Source: Gnetum montanum (lineage: Eukaryota; Streptophyta; Gnetopsida; Gnetales; Gnetaceae). From it: DNA of 64,000 nt. Below the pieces are notes generated by a model. It had not been told where the DNA came from. It saw nothing but the letters and a program-made list of their open reading frames with translations, and did not search any database. Position 1 is the first letter of the stretch; each line of letters starts with the position of its first letter. This document shows, piece after piece, positions 46,838-57,184 of this stretch. The position numbers and the translations under genes were made by a program. The stretch is taken from contig MNCI01007569.1 of assembly GCA_015680685.1 (NCBI GenBank), positions 62,001-126,000 of the forward strand, read 5' to 3'.

Positions 46838-47330
46838 TTTTCTAAGTGTCAATAGAAGCTACAAATTTTTCTATGTGTTGGGACTACACTCTCGACTGCC
46901 TCAAAGCATAGTCAACTCAATAGAGTGCATAGTCCATACAAAGGCCAATTTTGCAAATTTTTCTAAGTGTCAAGATAGCAGCTATAGTTTTTTCTAAGTG
47001 CTATTACTATGCTCTCCATTGCTCTGGAGTGTAGTCAAGTGTAGTTAGCATAAAAGACCTAGTTTGGTAGAGAAATTTTCCAAGTGTTAAGATTATGCTC
47101 TCCACTACCCTAGAGCATAGTTAAGCATACTCAACTAGAAGCTAGATTTTGCAAAAATTTTCCAAGTGCTGGGACTATGCTCAACCCCAGTCGAGAGCAT
47201 AGTCACCCAACTATGGAGAGTGTAGTCAACACTTAGCCATTTGTTGCAGGATTTTCTCTAAGTGTGGGACTACACTTTTCACTACCCCAGAGCATAGTCA
47301 AGTGTAGTTAGCCAAAACAACATTCAAAGG
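46838..47330 (+). repeat. U3 tandem array of H, 82-96 bp unit, with inverted-repeat core
   Basis: Units begin with AATTTTTCTAAGTG or AATTTTCCAAGTG at about 46838, 46864, 46957, 46990, 47074, 47156 and 47252. Most carry a pair GACTATGCTC...GAGCATAGTC, which can form a 10-bp stem; the clearest is at 47178-47211. Confidence 0.75.
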
Positions 47331-47707
47331 CCTCCACAATGCAGCATCTACATTCACCTTAGCACCAACATAGCTCTAGTAACTGTACTTAGCAAAAATG
47401 CATCTTTGATTTTTGGGTTCGAATTGTAACTACACTCGATCCTACTCAAGATAGTGAACAACATAGTCTTAGAGCATACTCTCCCAAGTTGTAGTTTTTT
47501 GCATTTTTTAGGTACATTGTAGTCTTTTCAGCACACAAACATGAAGTTGGTAGTGTAGTCATAGTCTAGCAATCTTGCAAAGTCCATTGGAACACACTAG
47601 AGCATAACATTGTTTGTTTCAGTGGAGAGTGTAGTTGGGTGCAACGTAGTCCTAACTATCCCACTGCCACATGGTAGCATATCTGCATTTCATGCTAACA
47701 CTAGGCC

Positions 47708-47715
47708 TATAAATA
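47708..47715 (+). promoter_or_regulatory. TATA box of H LTR
   Basis: TATAAATA followed by CCCC, in the position expected for the LTR promoter, about 375 bases after the tandem array. Confidence 0.6.
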
Positions 47716-48434
47716 CCCCAACCCTTCATGTTTTAGGGGTTGGTAAAATTTTTTGAAAGTTAGCAAATTTGGACATTGGTTGAAAAATTTGAATGTTGGC
47801 ATTCTTGGCATTTGGCATCCTTGAAGCACATTTGGCATTTTGGCAAGGCAAGGCATTTGCACACCACCGTAGCTCACCGTAGGACACTACAAACCATCGT
47901 AGTCCACTGCACACCATGGTAGCCAACTCAGTAGAGAAAGAAACCATAGCAAAAAATTAGTCTTTGTGGCCAAACACCCTGAGACTGTGACTACGTTGTC
48001 CACTATGCCTGCTATACACTACATACCTCCTCACCCTTTTTGAGGTTAACTATAATCAACCCTATTTAGGGTGGTGCTACTTTCTCTCTCACTCTCTTGC
48101 TATAAAATTTTTTGGCATTTTTACTTATATTTTGGCATTTTACTTGTATTTCTAGTTATTTTCATGTATTACCATGCATTGAAACCTATGTTTTACTTTG
48201 AAAACCTTGCATATGCTCACCCTTGTTGACATCACTAACACCATGAACATTGTTCAAATACATAGCATTGTTCAACATTTTATTCTATAAGTCCTGTTCA
48301 ATTAACAAAACTGTTTTGGACACCTCACCTTTGCCTCTAGCAATACCTAACGTAGACTTGGGGTTAAAGCTGTGTGTCAAAAAACCTCTCGATGTTCCAT
48401 TCTAGTCACTAACATTTTAGTCACTACAGTTTTC

Positions 48435-48453
48435 TGGTGCTAGAAGGAGGGCT
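48435..48453 (+). promoter_or_regulatory. Element H candidate primer-binding site
   Basis: TGGTGCTAGAAGGAGGGCT, six bases after the inferred LTR end. TGGCGCTAGAAGGAGGG-type sites occur at this position in other plant Tat-lineage elements, as far as I recall; the tRNA was not identified here. Confidence 0.5.
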
Positions 48454-48774
48454 AGTCCATTTCCCACTTCCAAACTTTACTAGTCATTGTCTTGCATGCT
48501 CTCTACATCACTATTGCTAGATTTGGGCTAGCATAGACCTAACATCCCTATGGACATGTCATGTGTGGCAGTAGCTAGATCTTAGGTCAATGCAAGCATT
48601 GTCTATCAACAATTTGGTGTAGACTAGATCCCATCATTGATTCCCCTAGAACCCTATGTAGCAATCTGAAAGCATCCCTTCCTACACTTAGCTAAATTCT
48701 AGGCTCTCAATAGAGAGGGTAGTTGGCTCTCAGTGTAGAGAGCATAGTTAGCTATCAGCATGGAGAGCGTAGTC

Positions 48775-48935
48775 TCTAGGCTTAGCCAATTTTCTGCAAT
48801 CTTTAGACTTAGCCATTTTTTCAAAAGTTAGTCATTTTTCTATAGCTTTCAGACTTATGCATTTTTCTATAATTTCTAGACTTAGCCATTTTTCTACACT
48901 TTCCAAAGTTAGCTATTTTTTCTGCAACTTTCAAT
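48775..48935 (+). repeat. Leader tandem repeat, about 27 bp, six copies
   Basis: Degenerate units of the type CTAGACTTAGCCATTTTTCT end only 8 bases before the gag ATG at 48943. The stretch before it (48690-48775) holds three AGAGCATAGT/AGAGCGTAGT motifs. Confidence 0.7.
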
Positions 48936-48942
48936 TATCACC

Positions 48943-51789
48943 ATGAATTCCAAACAACCTTCGACATCAGTCTTAAGCACAATGGTTATCCTACCTACTC
49001 AACAAGAAAATAGGATTGACCACCCTACCAGTCTTGCCATGGCAGAGATGAGGCAATCCCTCAAGTTGCAACACCAAGATCCCAAGTACATGGCACTCAA
49101 TGATGAGCAATACAACTTTTTCTACATGAAATTCCAAGTTGGCCTATTCATAGACCACCTAGACATGGAGGTAAAGCAAGGTTATGAGCTCATACACTGA
49201 AATGGATGGGATTACATCCCTTCTTCCATTGAATTCATCCCACTCACCGAGCCCTATCAGTGGATGCTTGCCCAACTCATCCAAGTGAGTGAGCATGAGG
49301 TAGGAATAGATTAGAATGAACCCTTCAAGAAGAGTAAGATGAGTTCAAAGCTTAATTTGAGCATAAGGACTACTTTCATACCTCCTTCCACCAAACAACC
49401 CTTGGTTGGGTACTCCTGCAATCCTACCCACCTATCTTCTTGGAGATAATTATAGCCTTGGCATCACCCTCTAGGTTGACACCCATGGTGGCAACCCATC
49501 AAATGCAGTACACATGCCAAGACATAGTACCTCCCATCAGCTTGCCCTTTGTGGCATTTTTGCAACCAACTTAGTCTTCCTTGCCAGTAGTCATCATGCA
49601 TGCATAGCCCTACATTCACACCATGCACATCACTCAGCCATAAATGACTTAGGCATCTTATGCCCTACTTGTCTCATTTCCATCCTCCATGATGGTCCAA
49701 CCCACTCACTCATGGAAGGCCCCAGCTACTATGCCCATGGCACAACCAACAAAGTAAGCATTGTGCATGGTCCCACAACCTATAGCCAAGTTGTGGACCA
49801 TACAACTAGCATAGTAGGTTCCACAACTAACATAGCCTGCTATGACATCCCAGAAATTGGATCAATTATTCTAGTTGATCCAAACCTTAACAAAAAAGGT
49901 CAAGCAGCTCAAGGCTACCTCCTCTAAAATAGTTCACATGATGGCCTTTTACCAAGATGATCCCATAAGTCCTCTTGTACCACCACTAACTCTCCCAATG
50001 GGGATCTCACTTCCTCAATTCATCAAGTACAATGGTGATGGGGATCCTAACATGCACTTGGTAATCTTCCAATTTGAGTTCTCATTACTATAGGCATGGT
50101 CACACTCCATCATATGTGTCTTCACCATATCGCTAATCAGCAAGGCATTGGACTGGTACTACATGCTACTGCATGCTACCAAGGGCCTCTATTTCCTCTT
50201 TGGAGGATCTCCTTAGTGAGTTTGTAATGCACTTCAAGTATAACTTGAAGCTTGAAACCATCTTTGACTAGCTTATGCAAATCAATAGGGTCATCTAAAG
50301 CTTGTGAAAAAATTTATCCAATAATAGAGTGGCTCACTAAACTAAAAAAATGATCCCATAGCAAAGATGCACCTTCTAGTCATCTTCAAGGATGTAGTTA
50401 ATGACTTTATCATGTTAAAACTACACTATCTAGCCCCATAGTCCTTGAGCCAAGCTTTTTCCCAAATGAAGAGCATACAGGATGTAGTAGAAGCTAGTAA
50501 GGACCCAGCCTATGTGGCCTATAAGAACTTACATGCTAAGGACAAAGACAAGGGAAAGTAGACCACAACTGTGGAAACTATGGCTAACGAGGCCAATAAA
50601 ACTAATCCAAAGCCAATGGTTAGGCCACCCAAGGTCCTAGCCAACAACAAAACTACCAGCCCTAGCATAGCAAGTAACCAGCCCACAGCATCAGCATCCA
50701 CAATGCAAGCAGCTCCAAGGCCCAACTTTGAGTGCAAGGATCACTCAATGTATATCCCATTGCCACTCAAACTATCAGAACTAATAGACCAACTACTGAA
50801 AGCTGGATGTATCCAATACAAGAAGATTTCTAAGGATGCTCATAAGAGACATGATTGATACTGCGAGCTCCTAAGGAATCTTGCGTCTACAACCTTGAAT
50901 AAGATCCTAGTGTTGAAACATTTTAGGCTAGATAGGTTTTGTCAGTATCACCAATTTCTTGGGCACAACACTAACTTTGCATGGACCTATAGGATGACTT
51001 ACAAAAAATGATTGATAGAGGCAAGTTGGTACTTGACGCTACCAACCCAGTGAGGCCTCAAAACCAATCTATGAGGGTATACAAGAATCCTCTAAATGAG
51101 GATGACTCAAGGTACATTATCAACACCATCAGAATTGATGACAACCTAGAGCTAGTGCAACGGCCATTCGTGGTCCATGTGTGCTTTGGAAATGCAATGG
51201 TCATCTTAGTCTCCATCAGTTTGAGATCCCCTTTCATCATTAGAGTGCCACCCCTAGCGCCTACAACACCCTTCATGGTTATGGTTCCTGATCATGTTGC
51301 AACAACAATAGTTTAGCCACCCTTTGTTGTTAGGGTGTTGCAACATGCTGACCCCTTACCTACTCAATGTTCGATAGTGGGTAATGCATCAACCCCTTCT
51401 TTCCCAAGGGCCAATCCTAGTGGCCAAACTAATAGGTCACCTAGGTGGCAACCCATAAGGCCTAATGACCATATAGTTGATAAGATGATTAGACAACATC
51501 AAGAGCAAAAGGTGCTAGGTCCACCAAAGATGGTGCCCCTATCTCCAATCCCAATGGCCAAACCAACTAAAGAGGCCACTAGTAGCAACCAACAACTAGG
51601 CACTGAGGTTTCCAAATAGACTAAACAAGCCAAGCCCAAGTCTCCCCCATGAGAGATCTGTCTCCTAGGCCACATGGAGGAGGTCAACGTCAACAAAATG
51701 ATAGACATTGGTAAGGAGCTCCTAGATGCATTAGCCCAGTTCAAGCAAGCATTAAAGTAGAAAAGCACAATGCTGAGGCTGTACGACTT
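48943..51789 (+). pseudogene. Element H: gag remnant
   Basis: Starts MNSKQPSTSVLSTMVILPTQ at ATG 48943, which is open for 85 codons. Pieces follow in changing frames. The gag core lies at about 49995-50280: LPMGISLPQFIKYNGDGDPN, MHLVIFQFEFSLL, ISKALDWYYMLLHATKG, matching the Tat pattern LPKFxKYxGxxDPxxHLxxF...AxxWYxxL. Nearby there is a Ser/Pro/Ala-rich linker (50571-50740 and 51380-51600). Between them QLLKAGCIQYKKISKDAHKR (about 50790-50850) may be the gag end near a zinc knuckle. Many stops. Confidence 0.65.
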
Positions 51790-52300
51790 GATTATAATCT
51801 CATCCGTCAACTATGAAGTTCTAGTTTATATGTTGACCTCCACTCCTATCATGGAGGACATCCTAGTAGATGATCATTCCATCCATGCTATGATGTTTCC
51901 TTCTACACTACGAGAATTGAGCTCAACACCCCTTGCATTTCTTGACAAGGTGATCAAGGTTAACCCTCAGAAGGGTTAGGTCATCACAGTGACCATGTTC
52001 ATCACAATACGTGTTGGGCAGTGCAAGATCAAGAGGGTGTACATTGATGATAGGATGAAAACAAATGTCATCTCATACACTATCATCGACAATCTAGTCC
52101 TTGTAGAGAAGATCAAACCAACAAAGACCACATGCCTAAAATCCTTCAATGGGTCATGTTTCATTATTAGGAAAACCATCATGATAGCCTTTGTGGTAGG
52201 GGAAGAATTCCCCACTACTGTTGAGTTCATCATTGTAGAGGAGATACCAATATTTAACCTAATATTGGGCCAGCCTTGGTTGGCCTAGTTATGGACCATC
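51790..52300 (+). pseudogene. Element H: aspartic protease remnant
   Basis: Open segment 51989-52288: FITIRVGQCKIKRVYIDDRM, then VISYTIIDNLVLVEKIKPTK, FIIRKTIMIAFVVGEEF and EEIPIFNLILGQPWLA. The YNxILGRPWL-like end and V-x-I-D start fit Tat proteases (family VxVDxGSSxNI). The catalytic triplet has become D-D-R, so Gly is lost. Confidence 0.75.
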
Positions 52301-52934
52301 TCCTCTCCCATCCACCAAGAATCCACCTTCCAATGAAGGTGGTGAGGTCATTATCCACGATGATAACATAGCCCCTCTGGCCATTAACAATATTGACACA
52401 AAATAAGGATCAAATATGGAGTTCCTTAATGGATGCACCTGTAGACAAGCATGAGGGTGAAATGTGTGAAGTAAACCCACCTGAGAAAACAAAGGAAGAT
52501 AACAAGCTCTTAGAGTGTGACCTATGAGTAGAGTTTCCCTTTCACATAGTAGATGATGGCCAAGGGGAATACTGCATAGTATAGTCTAGGCCCTACATGC
52601 CTCCTAATCCACATTGAATTAGGAAGCAACTACACAAGGCATCTCCTTAGTCCAACATGTGGTAGATGCCTACCTACCCTTCATTTTTACATGTCATGAA
52701 TTTCACCTTTAGTTTACATCACATTTGTTTGCACATTTATTTTTAGCCAAATTGTTTACATTACACATCATCCTACTTTGTTTATGCATTTATTTTCTTT
52801 GTTTATGGATTTTTTTTAGTTTATGCATTCACTTGTTTAGTTTACCCTTTAGTAGTTATTATCTTATGCATATAAAACATAAAAACAAATAAAAACTAGA
52901 AAAGCCCAAATCACCAAAAAAGAAAAATAGCACT
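52301..52934 (+). other. Linker after H protease and T-rich stretch
   Basis: First about 300 bases may be decayed linker. Then a T-rich, low-complexity stretch (52680-52870) with repeated TTTATGCATT and TAGTTTA(C). No gene recognised. Confidence 0.4.
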
Positions 52935-53320
52935 GCACGACCCACCATGGCCTTAAACTGGCAACATGAAGCCTAGAATGGCCTTAAACTACCATTGTTA
53001 ATCCCAACGTTGTGGCCTACTATGGCCTTAAACTAGCAACATGTGGCCCACTATAGCCTTAAACTAGCAATACATTGCCCACCATGGCCTTAAATTGGCA
53101 ATGCAATGGCTTGGAATGGTCCAAAACTAATGCTACAACCCACCATGACCCTAAATTGACAACACGTGGCTTGAAATGGCATAAAAATACTATCCTTAAT
53201 CCTTTCATAGTGGCCCAAAATGGCCTTAAATTATCATCATGGCCTAAATGGCCTTAAACTAGCATTAGCCCTTTTACTATGGCCTTAAACTAGCACAGGG
53301 CTTGGAATGGCCTAGTCACA
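52935..53320 (+). repeat. Minisatellite, about 30-34 bp, about 12 copies
   Basis: Unit close to CCCACTATGGCCTTAAACTAGCAACA. Copies start near 52942, 52974, 53007, 53041, 53074, 53105, 53134, 53165, 53210, 53239, 53273 and 53298, alternating between a CCCACCATGG and a CTTGGAATGG form. A shorter, related patch lies at 59185-59270. Confidence 0.8.
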
Positions 53321-53690
53321 CACATTAATTGATCACATAGTAAGCATAGTTAGCACATAGCAAATAAACATGCAAAAATAAAATTTTATACATTATACAT
53401 TACAAGAAGAAAATATATTCATTAAATGTCATGAATAGTAGTACATAGCATGAGCCGCAAAATAGAGCAAAACAACAAAATTGCCCAATAGCAAGGCTAC
53501 ATCAGGACATGTTCAACTAGTAGTGCTAGTCGAGGTGGAGGTCCTTCATCCTCTGCCATGTCGTTGGGGCCTACAATGTCCCCTGGTACTTGCCACCACA
53601 ACCATAGCAATAACCATCATTAGTAAACAAACTTGTACTATGTAAACTAACACAAGACATGCACAAAACACACAAGCATAAAAAGCTAAC
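53321..53690. other. AT-rich sequence next to the minisatellite
   Basis: No gene recognised. It would hold the 3' end of the antisense gene, whose last exon boundary is unclear. Confidence 0.35.
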
Positions 53691-56600
53691 TTAAGAGGGT
53701 CCTGCATCACCATGTTTTGGAGGAATCTTTTCAAGGCCAACCTTCAAGTGTTGGAGGACCTCAACCTCAAAAAGCTGTGTCCAATCCTCTTGGCCAAAGT
53801 CAATACCCTCAAGGATCTTACCTTTGTCCACAACGGTCCATGTGGACAACTCCATGGAGAAAGTAGTTGAAGAAGCCTCTCCTGAGGGGGTGAAAATCTA
53901 CCTCTTAGAAGAGCTAGTCACCATTGTGTGTTATGCAAAAAACTCGTAAGCCTACCTCCTGCCAATCATCTTAAGAAACATCTTGAGGTGATGGTGTTAA
54001 ATAGACTCATCCTTATACCATTGCAAGTGTGCATCGTGCTCACACTTGTATTAGTATTTATGGTTCTTCTAAGTTTGGCCCCACCTCTACACCTTAGTGC
54101 TGTAATTCCTCTAGTCTTGGTTTTTTTTTTGCATGAGCAAATCCATTTATAGCTATTGCTCAATCACTTCCTGGGTAGCCTCATTTTTGCCTCTAAGATT
54201 TGACCAATAACGAGCATACTCTACCTCAAAGGTCCACATGTGCTATCTCCTTATGACCTAGCCACTAGAAAGTCATATTGGGATTGAAGTTCTCTAATCT
54301 ACATATCCTGGCTGGTTACCTACTCCTGAAGCTTGTGCATGTGTTTCCCCAAGTGCTCATTTGAGTGCCTGTAGACCCACAATGCTTTCACATAGGAAAG
54401 TGCACACCTGCTTGCTATCTTGTACATGCAACAAGACACCTAATCGACCTCAGGAGGGAGGTCAGGTTGTGCATCCACCTTAGCTACCCTACTTGAATCC
54501 CACTGTAGCTTGGGACCTACATGCATGCAATGATCAACAAATCTTAAATAAGGACTAAGCATGCAAGCAGTAAAAGCAACATAAGAAAAGCAACATCATG
54601 CACATATCAAGCTTAGGATCTACTTGTTGTAGACGATCCACCATATCCTCCACAATGCCTTCCATGAAGGTAAACTTATCAAGCATGTCTACCCATGGCT
54701 CCATGCAGTAGGTAGATGTGGGACCATTAGCAGGGACATCTAATGCTATAACACAATTATGCAATTAGCATATAATCAAATAGCTTAAGATGTTAGAGTA
54801 GACAAGCAATGTAGAGAAAAAAGGCAATAATAGATGACAACACAAGATAATTACCTAGTAGGCCCTTAGACGTGAGTGCAGGGGGGGTCACCTAGCTATG
54901 CTCCATCAAATAGACTATCAAAATAACCCCCATTGGGATGAAGCAACCCCTCCTCCTCCAACTGTTGAATGGTCTCTGCAATCTCATGTAGATCATCACC
55001 ATGAGCCTCCTCCTCCTTAGCTTGGGGAGGTGCTTCTTCTGTTTCTACCTTGGTCACTGCTCCTACAGCCCTCTCTACTATCTCTGTAATTAACACATTG
55101 GTATACATACACACATTAGCATACATAGCACATTAGCACAATTTGGCATAAATGAAAAACATAAAAAAACATAAAACATAAAAATACAATCCATGCATCT
55201 AAGAAGCAATACTAACCTGTAACCTCTATACACAAGCTTTGAAGCTTGATATGGATCTTCTTGCTACTAGGCCTCCCAACCTCAAGGGTAGCCTTCTCTA
55301 TAGGGCAGGACCCCTCAATCTTTGCCTTTGATGCTCCCACTATCTCTCCAATATAGCAATCCACTTTAGCCATGTCCCTAGTGTCAACTAGTGGGCCCTT
55401 GCCTACATTATCACATGAATAATGTGACTAGCCCACTAGACACTTAGTTGTTATGGATAATGACTCATCAATCCCCTCTAGGAGGTCTTACACTTGTGTG
55501 GTAGTGAACCTATGCTTAATTCATGGCTTGGAGAGTTGCTCATGATCCTACAAAATCCATCATCCACCATCATGCACAATCAAGAGCTCCACGAATCTTC
55601 ACAAGTACCTTGTGAAGAACATGAAGTGGATGTGGGACCTCACCTAGATGGTAAATCATAGCCTAGAGATCTCTGCATGCAACTTGGTGGTAATGTAGGT
55701 ATCCTAGTTAAACCTTTTCCCCTCTAGTAGCACCTCCTTCATCATTCATGCCTGCTCCACCCCAGGGATCTTTCCTTGGGAGAGCAATTTTAGAAAGGCA
55801 CTTGCATGGAACAGAAAGTAGAGATCTCTTACCTCATGCACAAGAACNAGTATGCCATTGTGAGATTGAGTGGCCCCCAACTAGTCCTTGATCTTTCCTC
55901 TACAGTCCACCTCCCAGTTAGCCTTATCGACAACTATCAAGCCATCAGTGGAGAGTCCAAAGAGGTTAGCAAAGAAGGCCTCTCCAAGGTCAAGCACTAC
56001 CCTCATGCAACACACATGGGCAACAAACTATCTCACGTCACTACTAAAGGAGTTGATGATGGTGACCATTTCAACCATCGAGATACTTGGGCTAAGGGGC
56101 AAAAATATGGCCATCAACCTTGCATGCATAAGTCGATCAATCAGTGCATCTAAAGCCTTATGGCACAACCAATGTTGTGCATCCTAAACATCACCATACT
56201 CAATATGAGGGTCACCTTCGTGTAGCCTATGGTAACCACTATCACCTCTTCCATGGCAATGACCATTGCAACCAAGGTAAATCAAAGTCAATGTTAGAAT
56301 TAGGTGAAGGAAAATTAATGAACATGCATGAGTAAGCACATGGGTTAAAACTTAGAAACCTATGTGGCACAAAGATGTGCAAGAAGGAGGTGGCTCCACA
56401 AGTATCTCCTCATTGTTGACCACACCGGTGGTCCACTCCTCATCCAACCAACCATGGATCCTACACTGCTTGTATGCCTTTGGGTATTGAGTGGGGTAGG
56501 CCTCCAAATCAGACCTAACCTACTCTAGCACCACTACATGAACATTCTTGCTAGATGAGAACACCTCCAAGGCAATGTGAGTCAAAGCTAAAGCATCCAC

Positions 56601-57184
56601 CTTATCATGTAGCCCTACCTCGTCAACTCTATACCTAGCATTAATCATGAAGCATGAGCCATTAGCAAGAATCACATGAGCAAGTGCCAAGGAAAAAACA
56701 TTACAAAAACCATATAAGTACTTACCCTCCCACATAGTAGATAGTTCCAAGTGGGTTCTAGAATATAGTGTGCACTTGTAATGCAAAAAAAAAGGTGTTG
56801 CTCTTGATGTAGCAACTAAACCCCATCATGTGCCAAATCCTAGATAGGCACAGAGTGCTCTTGGGGCCTCTGCTCAACCCACTTGCTCCATCACTACCAT
56901 CAGTAGGCTCATCCTTCATGAACCATAAGATGACTTGGTTAGCCCTAGGAAACAATGTCTTAGTAATGGCACTAGTAGCCTCCACCATTAAGTGTGACCA
57001 CATGATCACATTGAAGTGTTGTAGCAAGAACCCCAGGAACTCATAAGCCCTTGTCCAGAACCACACTACCTAAACACCTATCCATATATCTGGCATAGTT
57101 GTATTAGGAATAGGCTTGCTCATGTAGCACAAGATGCCTACAAGCTCCACGATGATCAAGATAGGCTTCAACAACACTCTGCAA
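53690..57184 (-). pseudogene. Antisense intron-containing gene with FCP1-like phosphatase domain
   Basis: FCP1-like (NLI-interacting factor) proteins are HAD-fold phosphatases. Exon a (57184-56726) has PILIIVELVGILC, then AYEFLGFLLQHFNVIMWSHL, SAITKTLFPRANQVILWFM, MMGFSCYIKSNTFFF and NPLGTIYYVGG. The nucleophile motif DxNG reads ELVG, so it is inactive. A GT-AG intron (56725-56635) joins in phase to exon b (YRVDEVGLHDKVDALALTHI). Exon c (about 56270-55217) has an unrecognised 340-codon stretch (FGLSTDGLIVVDKANWEVDC, FVELLIVHDGG). Exon d (55083-54892) is Glu-rich (EIAETIQQLEEEGLLHPNGG). Exon e (54745-~54605) has MEPWVDMLDKFTFMEGIVED. A coiled-coil part (LGKHMHKLQE, IRELQSQYDFL) follows to about 54230. 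Stops and shifts show it is dead. It lies antisense between H protease and RT. The exon b to c link and the last exons are uncertain. Confidence 0.6.
55848..55848. other. Single n inside exon c
   Basis: One undetermined base with no duplicated flanks. The minus-strand frame passes through it unbroken, so it is probably a true single-base ambiguity. Confidence 0.6.

Larger units (their letters stand above)
46831..48428 (+). repeat. Element H 5' LTR (Tat-like)
   Basis: A candidate 1.6-kb LTR with inverted ends TGTA (46831) and TACA (48428). It contains a tandem array in U3 (46838-47330), a TATA box at 47708-47715 and lies directly before a PBS-like site and gag. The exact left end is inferred from the loss of FG protease homology and the TGTA; no second LTR is available to confirm. 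Confidence 0.55.

Noticed and set aside
52935-53320. CRISPR-like array of short repeats
   Set aside because: Units follow each other directly without unique spacers, in a plant retroelement context; it is a minisatellite.
53546-53740. Small hydrophobic membrane protein on the minus strand
   Set aside because: Short open frame with Leu/Val/Cys-rich sequence beyond the last supported exon of the antisense gene; no start context, homologue or conservation visible.
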